Assembly: GCA_900546695.1 (NCBI GenBank)
Contig: URDX01000042.1
Span: 1 to 12,655 of the forward strand
Length of the DNA stretch: 12,655 nt
Direction of reading: 5' to 3'
Origin: an uncultured Eubacteriales bacterium
GTDB lineage: Bacteria > Bacillota > Clostridia > Oscillospirales > CAG-272
Part shown: in pieces, positions 6,878 to 12,655 of the stretch
How the letters are laid out: each line of letters begins with the position of its first letter
Numbering within the stretch: position 1 is the first letter of the stretch
The notes under the pieces: model-generated
What the model was told of the DNA's origin: nothing
Databases searched by the model: none
The model's input: the letters and a program-made list of their open reading frames with translations, nothing else
Translations under genes and position numbers: made by a program

Positions 6878-8244
6878 GACGAGGGCTCCTCTACGTCGGA
6901 GATCGAAGTGAATTTCGTATACTGTCCGAACCATCCGAGCTCGACCGTTCCCGTCGAACCGTGTCGGTTCTTTGCAATGATAACATTAGCCACATTCAGC
7001 TTCGGCTCGACCGCGCCGCCCTTGGATTCCTTACCGTTCTCGTAGTATTCGGGGCGGTAGAGGAACATTACGATGTCCGCATCCTGCTCTATCGCACCCG
7101 AATCGCGCAGGTCGGAGAGCATCGGTATCTTCTCGGTTCTCGACTCGGTCGCACGCGAGAGCTGCGCGCAGCAGATAACGGGAACATGCAGCTCCTTTGC
7201 GAGCAGCTTCATGTTGCGCGAGATGTCCGAGACCTCCTGAACGCGGTTATCTATCTTTCGGTCGGAGTTCATCAGCTGCAGATAGTCGACGACGACGAGA
7301 CCGAGGTTTTTCTGCTTGAGTCGGCGGAGCTTGGCGCGCATACCCGTTACGGTGATGCCGGGGGTATCGTCGATGTAGATATTGCATTCGGAGAGGGCGG
7401 ATGCCGCATGCGCGATGCGCGTCCAATCCTCGCCCGAGAGCTTTCCGCTTCGCATAGCGCCCGACTCGATAAGCCCCTCGCTCGACAGCATACGCTGTAC
7501 AAGCTGCTCGCAGGACATCTCGAGCGAAAAGACCGCGACCGCCTTGCCCGTCTTTTTCGCCGCGTTTGAAGCGATGTTAAGACAGAACGAGGTCTTACCC
7601 ATACCGGGGCGGGCGCCGACGAGCACGAGGTCGGAGTCGCCGAGACCGATGAGCACCTTGTCGAGGTCTCCGAAGCCGGTCGGCGTTCCATTCGTGCTTT
7701 CGGGGTCGTCACTGAGCGCGCGCAGCCCGTCGTAAACCGACACGAGAACGTCGCGGATGTGGACAAAATCCTTACTGCCCGTGCCCTGAACTATCGAGAA
7801 TATCTTCTGCTCCGACTGCTCGAGAATGCTGCTCACATCGTCCTGCGCGGTGTACGCCGTCTCGGTTATCTCGTTGCAGGCGGTGATGAGCTGACGCAGT
7901 CGGCTCTTGTCGCGGACTATCGTCGCATAGTCCTTTATGTTTGCGGAGGAGGGGACTATCTCCGCGAGTACGCGAATGTATGTGCGTCCCTGCTCGTTCG
8001 AGGCGTAGACCCCGCGGCGGACGAGCATGTCTATCAGGGTGACGACGTCGATGGTCTTATCCTGAAGATACAGCTCCTTGAGTGCGAGCCATATCTCGCG
8101 GTGATCCTCGGTGGAAAAATCCTCCGCCGTCAGCTTATCCGCAACGAGATTCAGACTGTCAGGGTCGATGAGCACCGAGCCGATGACCGACTGCTCCGCC
8201 TCTATTGAAACGGGCAGCTCGCGCCTGATGTCACTTAGTTCCAT
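6874..8244 (-). CDS. dnaB: Replicative DNA helicase DnaB
   Basis: Hexameric 5'-3' helicase at the replication fork; interacts with primase and the clamp loader. The usual name in Bacillus is DnaC. The 456 residues are normal for the family. The N-terminal helical domain covers about 10-115, beginning with the typical SIEAEQSVIGSVL (13-25). A linker at about 160-185 is followed by the RecA-like ATPase: Walker A GARPGMGKT (210-218), Walker B LVVVDYLQLM (316-325), QLSR (361-364), DLRDSGAIEQDAD (378-390) and KNRHGSTG (425-432). No intein is present. I chose the ATG at 8244 because AGAGGT (8254-8259) lies 9 bases upstream; an in-frame start at 8286 would add residues unlike the family. It lies 45 bases after rplI and overlaps tilS by four bases. 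Confidence 0.97.
   Translation of the reverse strand: MELSDIRRELPVSIEAEQSVIGSVLIDPDSLNLVADKLTAEDFSTEDHREIWLALKELYLQDKTIDVVTLIDMLVRRGVYASNEQGRTYIRVLAEIVPSSANIKDYATIVRDKSRLRQLITACNEITETAYTAQDDVSSILEQSEQKIFSIVQGTGSKDFVHIRDVLVSVYDGLRALSDDPESTNGTPTGFGDLDKVLIGLGDSDLVLVGARPGMGKTSFCLNIASNAAKKTGKAVAVFSLEMSCEQLVQRMLSSEGLIESGAMRSGKLSGEDWTRIAHAASALSECNIYIDDTPGITVTGMRAKLRRLKQKNLGLVVVDYLQLMNSDRKIDNRVQEVSDISRNMKLLAKELHVPVICCAQLSRATESRTEKIPMLSDLRDSGAIEQDADIVMFLYRPEYYENGKESKGGAVEPKLNVANVIIAKNRHGSTGTVELGWFGQYTKFTSISDVEEPSS
6886..6892 (-). promoter_or_regulatory. tilS ribosome-binding site inside dnaB
   Basis: AGAGGAG on the minus strand lies in the last codons of dnaB, 8 bases before the GTG at 6877-6875. That GTG shares bases with the dnaB TGA stop (6876-6874). 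This fixes the tilS start and implies that ribosomes finishing dnaB can restart on tilS. Confidence 0.8.
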
Positions 8245-8289
8245 TAAAATACTACCTCTTCCTTCGGATTGCGCCCTTCCGCGCACCGC

Positions 8290-8733
8290 TTACTTTTCGG
8301 TAACTACAACGTTTATCTTGCCGACGATGCCCGCATACAGCTTTACCTCAAAGGTGTAGGAGCCGTATGCCTTGATGCCGTCCATGTCTATCTTGCGGCG
8401 GTCGATGACGATGCCCGTCTGCGCCTGAAGCGCCTCGGCTATATCCTTGCCTGTTACCGAGCCGTAGAGCCTGCCGTCCGAGCCGCCCGATGCCTCGATC
8501 TTGACGAGCACCGACTCGAGCTTTTCCTTCGTCGCCTTTGCCTCTGCGGTCTCGACCTCGATGCGGTGACGCTCCGCGCTCTCCTTGTTTTTAAGGTCGT
8601 TGAGCGCCGCGCCCGTAGCCTCTACCGCGAGCCCGCGCGGGAGCAGATAGTTTCTTGCGTAGCCGTCGGAGACATTTATCAGCTGTCCCTTTTTGCCCTG
8701 AGCTTTTACGTCCTGTGTGAGGATAACCTTCAT
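8290..8733 (-). CDS. rplI: 50S ribosomal protein bL9
   Basis: Binds 23S rRNA near the L1 stalk and supports reading-frame fidelity. The 147-residue length is normal. The N-terminal domain carries the bL9 signature: MKVILTQDVKAQGKKGQ (1-17), with VSDGYARNYLLPRGLA at 21-36. A long connecting helix rich in Ala, Glu and Lys (about 40-75) leads to the C-terminal domain with RLYGSVTGKDIAEAL (88-102). The ATG at 8733 has AGAGGT at 8741-8746, 7 bases upstream. Gene order gdpP-rplI-dnaB is typical of Firmicutes. A 150-base gap separates it from gdpP, so it may have some independent control. Confidence 0.97.
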   Translation of the reverse strand: MKVILTQDVKAQGKKGQLINVSDGYARNYLLPRGLAVEATGAALNDLKNKESAERHRIEVETAEAKATKEKLESVLVKIEASGGSDGRLYGSVTGKDIAEALQAQTGIVIDRRKIDMDGIKAYGSYTFEVKLYAGIVGKINVVVTEK

Positions 8734-8799
8734 TTTACTTACCTCTCTGTATGTCTAAAATGTTTGTATAATTTGTTTTTGAATGTGACACTGTTGCGG

Positions 8800-8843
8800 T
8801 GCCGCAGAGTTCTTGCTGCAATTATGCCGATTATTCTGCGGCA
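8800..8843. repeat. Inverted repeat in the gdpP-rplI gap
   Basis: TGCCGCAGA (8800-8808) and TCTGCGGCA (8835-8843) pair perfectly across a 26-base loop. It lies in the leader of rplI, after the gdpP stop. Reading along the minus strand, no T-run follows, so it is not a standard terminator. It could be an mRNA-stability or processing hairpin, or an attenuation element for rplI; nothing here decides between these. Confidence 0.4.
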
Positions 8844-8883
8844 GAGAAAATCGTTTGGAGTGTTCGATTTTATCGCCGCAGAG

Positions 8884-10956
8884 CTACTCTTCGTCGAGAT
8901 AGCTGTCGATCGCATCAAGCAGCATCTGCTTCGCATCCGCCACCGTAACTCCCGTCAGCTGCGTAGCAGCTACGTCGAATCTTCCTCCGCCGCCTATCTT
9001 CTCCGCGATGAGCTGAACATTTATCTCTCCCGCCGACCTTGCGCTGATATGCACATAGCCGTTGAGCGGGCAGATAACAAAGGAAGCCTCGACTCCGTCG
9101 ACCGACAGCAGCTTATCCGCCGCCTTTGCCGCGGAGACGCGGTCGAGCGCGGTCAGCTCATCGCTGCCGCTTGCGACCGAGACGGCTATCGCGGTGCGGT
9201 AGAGCATAACGTCGCTCTCAAACCGCGCCTCGCTCATAAAGTCGCGCAGGTCGGTCTTGAACAGCTCCTCCGTATCCGCGGGGTCCGCGCCCTCGCCGCG
9301 CAGATAGAGCGCCGCGCTGAAGGTGCGGGTGTGCGTGTTGCGGGTGAAGCGGCGGGTGTCGAGCAGGATGCCGGCGAATATCATATCCGCCTCCTCCTTC
9401 GGCAGGCTGCCTGCGGGTATCGACTGCTCGAGTATTTCGGTGACAAGCTCGCATGCGCTCGATGCCGACGGCTCGATGTAGGTGATTATCGGATTTGTCG
9501 GGTACTCCGCGACCTTTCGGTGGTGGTCGATTATGACGGTGGAGAGAACGTTGTCCGCAATCTCGGGCGACTCAAACTTTTCGCGGTTGTTGACGTCGCA
9601 GATGACGAGCAGCGTCTCGCTCGTGATGGTGTCCTGCGCGTCGGACGCGCCGATGAACACCGACGAGAGGTCGGGCGTAGCCCTGAGCTTTGCCAGCGCG
9701 CGGGAAAGATTGGGGTCGCGGTCGTTTACGATGATGTTGACGCGAACACCGCAGAATATCGCGAGCCGCGCAACGCCGACGCACGCGCCGAGCGAGTCAA
9801 AATCCGCACCCGCATGTCCCATGACGAGGATGTTTGACGACTTGGATATCGCGACCGCGAGCGCATTCGCGATGACCCTCGCCCTGACCTTGGTGCGCTT
9901 GGAAACGCCCTTGCTCTTTCCGCCGTAGAATTCGAGCGCGCCGCCGCGCCGCACTACAGCCTGGTCCCCGCCGCGCTGCAGCGCCATGTCAAGCGCAGCC
10001 TTTGCTGCGCGTTCCTTATCGGTAAGATTGCCGAAGCCGCCGGAGAGACCCATGGATATCGTGACGGGCATGCTGCCGTCTCCTACCCTTACCTCTCTCA
10101 CGCGGTCGAGAATATCAAAGCGCCGCTCGGCGAACTCGTCGAGATGCCGCGCCTCGAATATGAACATGTACCGCTCCTTTTCATACTCGCGGAAGATTCC
10201 GCCGACCGACTCCGCCCATTCCTTGAGCACAGCCTCGACCTCGCCTGCGACCGTTCGGTACTGCTCCTGAACGTACTGCATCAGCTCCTCGAGATTGTCT
10301 ATCATGATGTAGCAGACGACGGGACTCTCGTTCTGTATCTGCATGTACAGCGAGCTGACCTCGGTGCGGTCGTTGAAAAAAGCCATCACGCAGCGGCGCG
10401 AATCGAGGGTCAGGCGGTAGCCCTTTACCCCCCACTGCCTGCCGAAGCGGTGGTAGTCGTAGTTCTCCTCCGAGTCGGGCGAGAGAACGTCCTCCGCGGT
10501 GAAGCCGCATATCTCGCTGACGGGCGCGCCGACCGCCTCCTCGCCCTCGACGCAGACCGAGGCAAAGCTGTTATTTATCCACCTGATTATGCCGCCCTCG
10601 TCGAATATGACGATGGGTCTGCGATGCTGCAGCAGCGCGTCGAGCACCGTTGTGTCGGTTTCGCGGTCGCTGCGGTCGAGTATGAAGCTGCGGTGCGCCT
10701 TGAACGCTCCCATAAGCACGGTCAGTGCCGCGCATGCGGGGATGTAGAGCAGCATGACGGTGACCGATGTCGCGGTGCGTGCCGCCGAGTCGGGTATCTT
10801 AGTGCAGATCAGTGCGGTGACCCCGAGAAAGAATAGCGCGAGCAGGGCACTGGGCAGGATGGTTATCGCGCGCTGCTTTATCAGGCGCTTCTTCCTGCCG
10901 CTCAGGATGCGCCTGCCCTTTGCGCGGCGCGAGCCGCTTTCGTTGTTGTTTTTCAA
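8884..10956 (-). CDS. gdpP: c-di-AMP phosphodiesterase GdpP
   Basis: Membrane-anchored enzyme that hydrolyses c-di-AMP, a signal for potassium, osmotic and cell-wall balance. The 690 residues show two membrane helices (about 30-51 and 61-84), a PAS-like domain (about 105-200), a degenerate GGDEF domain (about 207-345, with EKERY where the GGDEF motif would sit), then DHH and DHHA1 domains. Metal-site motifs are GHAGADFDSLG (380-390), CDVNN (453-457), DHH (477-479) and LLDTRRF (531-537). The DHHA1 glycine motif reads GGGGRF (655-660), with Arg659 where family members usually have His. I chose TTG at 10956: GGAGG at 10965-10969 is 8 bases upstream, and the protein then starts just before the first helix. 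A reading from ATG 11214 would add 86 atypical residues. Family firm; activity probable. Confidence 0.93.
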   Translation of the reverse strand: MKNNNESGSRRAKGRRILSGRKKRLIKQRAITILPSALLALFFLGVTALICTKIPDSAARTATSVTVMLLYIPACAALTVLMGAFKAHRSFILDRSDRETDTTVLDALLQHRRPIVIFDEGGIIRWINNSFASVCVEGEEAVGAPVSEICGFTAEDVLSPDSEENYDYHRFGRQWGVKGYRLTLDSRRCVMAFFNDRTEVSSLYMQIQNESPVVCYIMIDNLEELMQYVQEQYRTVAGEVEAVLKEWAESVGGIFREYEKERYMFIFEARHLDEFAERRFDILDRVREVRVGDGSMPVTISMGLSGGFGNLTDKERAAKAALDMALQRGGDQAVVRRGGALEFYGGKSKGVSKRTKVRARVIANALAVAISKSSNILVMGHAGADFDSLGACVGVARLAIFCGVRVNIIVNDRDPNLSRALAKLRATPDLSSVFIGASDAQDTITSETLLVICDVNNREKFESPEIADNVLSTVIIDHHRKVAEYPTNPIITYIEPSASSACELVTEILEQSIPAGSLPKEEADMIFAGILLDTRRFTRNTHTRTFSAALYLRGEGADPADTEELFKTDLRDFMSEARFESDVMLYRTAIAVSVASGSDELTALDRVSAAKAADKLLSVDGVEASFVICPLNGYVHISARSAGEINVQLIAEKIGGGGRFDVAATQLTGVTVADAKQMLLDAIDSYLDEE

Positions 10957-11259
10957 TCGCTTGTCCTCCGTTTTCGGGGCATGCAGGGTCGCGAGCCCCG
11001 CCGCTCCGTATGGCTTAAAGTGTTTTTCAGTGAGGTGTACTCCGTTTGGGTACACGGTCGCATATATGTCCTCTCTGCGGCGCCGCCGCAGAGGATGATG
11101 CGTTTTTAGGTTTTGCTTTGCTTTAGTATGTTTTGATTTTCGCGGATGCGTCGGTCGGGGAGTGCTCTGCCGATGCCGATGTGCTTTTAACGCGCCCTGC
11201 ACGCGGGGGAACACCGCATTTTCGCAGCGATGCTGCGGGGAGTGCGGGGCTGCGGATAT
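10957..11259. other. Gene-free gap between yybS-like gene and gdpP
   Basis: These 303 bases are long for a gap inside an operon. They hold a perfect 9-bp GC-rich hairpin with a 3-nt loop (11073-11093), a 6-bp inverted repeat GTGTAC/GTACAC (11035-11055), and CGCAGC/GCTGCG (11223-11237). The minus-strand segment about 11100-11150 is A-rich. I find no good promoter, no intrinsic terminator with a T-run on the minus strand, and no recognised riboswitch. The gdpP Shine-Dalgarno is at 10965-10969. Confidence 0.6.
10965..10969 (-). promoter_or_regulatory. gdpP ribosome-binding site for a TTG start
   Basis: GGAGG on the minus strand lies 8 bases before TTG (10956-10954). It is the only strong site near the point where GdpP homology begins, and it decides the unusual TTG start. 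Confidence 0.8.
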
Positions 11260-12267
11260 TTAATCTTCCCTGCGGCGCGCCCGTATCTCCTCGCGGAAGG
11301 TGTGTATCAGACCTACGAGCACGAACAGCATCGCCGCTATCCCTGCGCTCGATATCAGCGCGGCAAGGCAGATGACGGCTGTCATAATGTATATCGCGCC
11401 GCCGCCCGTCCGCTGCTTTGCGCCGGTGAGCACGGTGCAAAGCCCGACCGCCAGAAATCCGGGGGTCAGCACCGCCGTGAGGTTTTCTGCGGAAACGGTG
11501 ACCACGCTGTCAGGCGCTGAGGAACTGAGCAGAAATGAGATGAGGAAGGCTGCGGTGAATATTATCGCCGCCGCAAGACTCATCGTTACCCCGCCGCGCT
11601 TATCGACCTGCGGGGGCGCGAGAAAGCGGACGCAGCCGCCGAACACGGCGTGTGCGAGCCAGCTTACGACGAGCGCCGAGACGATGGCTATCGACGGCAG
11701 CGACCGCAGCATCACGGTTTTCATCGAGTCGAGATACGAGCCGAGCTCCGCCGAGGTCATTCCGTACATCGGCATGTCACTGCCCTCCATCGAGTCGACA
11801 AGCCCGAGCATCGAGCTCTTTATCTCCGAGAATGGGGCCTTGACGGTCGCCCATGTCGTCGCCGGCGACAGCTCCCCGCCTGTGATATACGTATCCGACG
11901 CAAATTGCAGCAGCGCAAGCAGCAAAAGCGCCGCGGCGGAGGCGACGAGCGAGGTGTTCTTTGTCATTTTTCCCTCTGCGCTGAGGCAGATGAAGTACGC
12001 GAGCAGCGCAGCCGCTGCGCTCCATGCGGGAACGAGAGGGGCGTACAGCACTGCGGCGGCAGCCGAGCCGAACAGCGGAGCAAGAGCGAAGATATGCCTG
12101 CCGGAGGCGAATGCCGCGACCGCGCCGAAGCCCGCGGAGACGGCGAGCCACAGCCAGCCGCCGTATACCCCGCGCGCGAGCAGCGCCGCGACCGACGACA
12201 GCACCGCCGCAAGTATGACGGTAAAGGTAGGTATCTGTCTTTTTTTGTCGTTTATTTCGTTATTCAT
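11260..12267 (-). CDS. DUF2232 (YybS-like) polytopic membrane protein
   Basis: A 335-residue integral membrane protein of unknown biochemical function. About nine hydrophobic segments are visible: roughly 13-32, 35-54, 58-78, 81-97, 106-123, 190-210, 230-250, 263-282 and 290-322 (the last may be two). A polar loop lies at 124-189, and a basic-acidic tail (HTFREEIRARRRED) ends the protein. No signature motif proves the family. The call rests on topology, length and position directly before gdpP-rplI-dnaB, where Firmicutes carry yybS (DUF2232). The ATG at 12267 has GGGAGGT at 12271-12277, a rather close spacing. It is the first gene after the strong promoter at 12493-12521. Alternatives such as a substrate-binding subunit of an ECF-type transporter cannot be excluded from the sequence alone. 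Confidence 0.75.
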   Translation of the reverse strand: MNNEINDKKRQIPTFTVILAAVLSSVAALLARGVYGGWLWLAVSAGFGAVAAFASGRHIFALAPLFGSAAAAVLYAPLVPAWSAAAALLAYFICLSAEGKMTKNTSLVASAAALLLLALLQFASDTYITGGELSPATTWATVKAPFSEIKSSMLGLVDSMEGSDMPMYGMTSAELGSYLDSMKTVMLRSLPSIAIVSALVVSWLAHAVFGGCVRFLAPPQVDKRGGVTMSLAAAIIFTAAFLISFLLSSSAPDSVVTVSAENLTAVLTPGFLAVGLCTVLTGAKQRTGGGAIYIMTAVICLAALISSAGIAAMLFVLVGLIHTFREEIRARRRED

Positions 12268-12655
12268 GATACCTCCCTGTGTTCATGTGTCGGTGGTTGT
12301 ATGCTGTCTTTGCGTGACTGCGTCGTTTGCGTACAGGCGATTACATATACGTGCTCGCGGGTGTGTGTTCATATGTCCCGGCTTTCGCGCGGATGCGGGG
12401 CTGAATTTTTGTTTTTTCTCCCGGGAGCGCCGCACACGGCAGGATGGCAATCTTGCGCCTGTGTACAATACTCCGTATTATGATTATCCTTAATTATAGC
12501 ATATAATATGCGTTTTGTAAATAACAATCGCAGCGCGGCGGGGTTTTTCGTGAAAGACCCCTGAAAAAGCTTTTTTGTTTACGGCGGGGCTTTAGTTTGC
12601 ACCGCGCTGACGCGGGCGGGTTGTGTGCGGATGAAGGTTGTTTTTGCTGAAAAGG
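12268..12655. other. Upstream region with long leader of the minus-strand cluster
   Basis: No gene is visible in these 388 bases. About 220 nt between the predicted start of transcription near 12486 and the ATG at 12267 form a long leader. It contains the palindrome CTCCCGGGAG (12418-12427) and distant complementary segments GTACAGGCG (12331-12339) and CGCCTGTGTAC (12456-12466, with a 2-nt bulge). I do not recognise a riboswitch or T-box. Beyond the promoter, 12540-12561 can form a GGGG/CCCC hairpin, followed by AAAAAGCTTTTTT (12564-12576); this could be a plus-strand terminator but no plus-strand gene precedes it. Confidence 0.6.
12493..12521 (-). promoter_or_regulatory. Strong extended -10 promoter of the seven-gene cluster
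   Basis: On the minus strand TTTACA (12516-12521) and TATAAT (12493-12498) are separated by 17 bases, and TGC immediately precedes the TATAAT, giving an extended -10. Transcription should begin near 12486 and proceed into the yybS-like gene. It is the best promoter upstream of the cluster and could drive all genes to the terminator at 1669-1719. Confidence 0.85.

Noticed and set aside
6878..6934. ATG at 6934 as tilS start
   Set aside because: It overlaps dnaB by 61 bases without a good ribosome site; the GTGA junction at 6877 is better supported.
6113..9837. Long plus-strand open frames opposite tilS, dnaB, rplI and gdpP (such as 6113-7045 and 8269-9837)
   Set aside because: They are antisense to clearly recognised genes, Arg/Ala-rich, and show no family features; they arise from high GC content.
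10957..11214. ATG at 11214 as gdpP start
   Set aside because: It adds 86 Arg/His/Pro-rich residues unlike GdpP and spans hairpins; TTG 10956 has GGAGG at the right distance.
11300..12493. Plus-strand open frames opposite the membrane protein gene
   Set aside because: They overlap a protein with clear membrane topology and run through the cluster promoter; low-complexity composition.
12631..12655. ATG at 12631 as the start of a further plus-strand gene
   Set aside because: Only eight codons are visible, with no good ribosome site or promoter; cannot be supported at the window edge.
1..12655. CRISPR array, tRNA, rRNA, transposase, prophage or toxin-antitoxin system
   Set aside because: No regularly spaced repeats with spacers, no cloverleaf or rRNA segments, and no transposase, integrase or toxin-like proteins were seen.

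Overview
The window looks like core chromosome of a fairly GC-rich Clostridia-type Firmicute, possibly an Oscillospirales/Ruminococcaceae-like gut or rumen organism. The phylum call rests on gene content and order: a DUF2232 (YybS-like) membrane protein, GdpP, ribosomal protein bL9 and DnaB, followed by TilS, Hpt and FtsH. Shine-Dalgarno sites are strong throughout, and there are GTG and TTG starts. The lineage below phylum is inference only.

Layout. Positions 1-292 hold intergenic repeats and hairpins plus a strong bidirectional terminator. A small minus-strand gene (293-877) encodes a protein made of two tandem DUF1599-like units, driven by a near-consensus promoter at 927-955. An AT-rich gap of about 450 bp separates it from a divergent plus-strand XRE-type regulator (1326-1643). 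A 17-bp-stem terminator at 1669-1719 closes the large minus-strand cluster.

From 12267 down to 1772 seven genes run on the minus strand in the order yybS-like, gdpP, rplI, dnaB, tilS, hpt, ftsH. A strong extended -10 promoter (12493-12521) lies about 220 nt ahead of the first gene. Together they cover c-di-AMP turnover (GdpP), the ribosome (bL9), replication (DnaB), tRNA-Ile lysidine formation (TilS), purine salvage (Hpt) and membrane proteolysis (FtsH). dnaB and tilS overlap by four bases and are probably translationally coupled. The spacing suggests one main transcript with possible internal promoters, for example before hpt.

Most of the window is conserved housekeeping DNA, and I do not see a clear new defence, mobile or biosynthetic system. 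The unusual features are: TilS enlarged by three low-complexity insertions, one of them a 51/54-bp tandem repeat array; FtsH with a long charged helix and a Ser/Asp-rich tail; a His-to-Arg change in the glycine-rich DHHA1 motif of GdpP; the exact 106-residue internal duplication in the DUF1599-like protein; and three gene-poor gaps with hairpins or a long leader.
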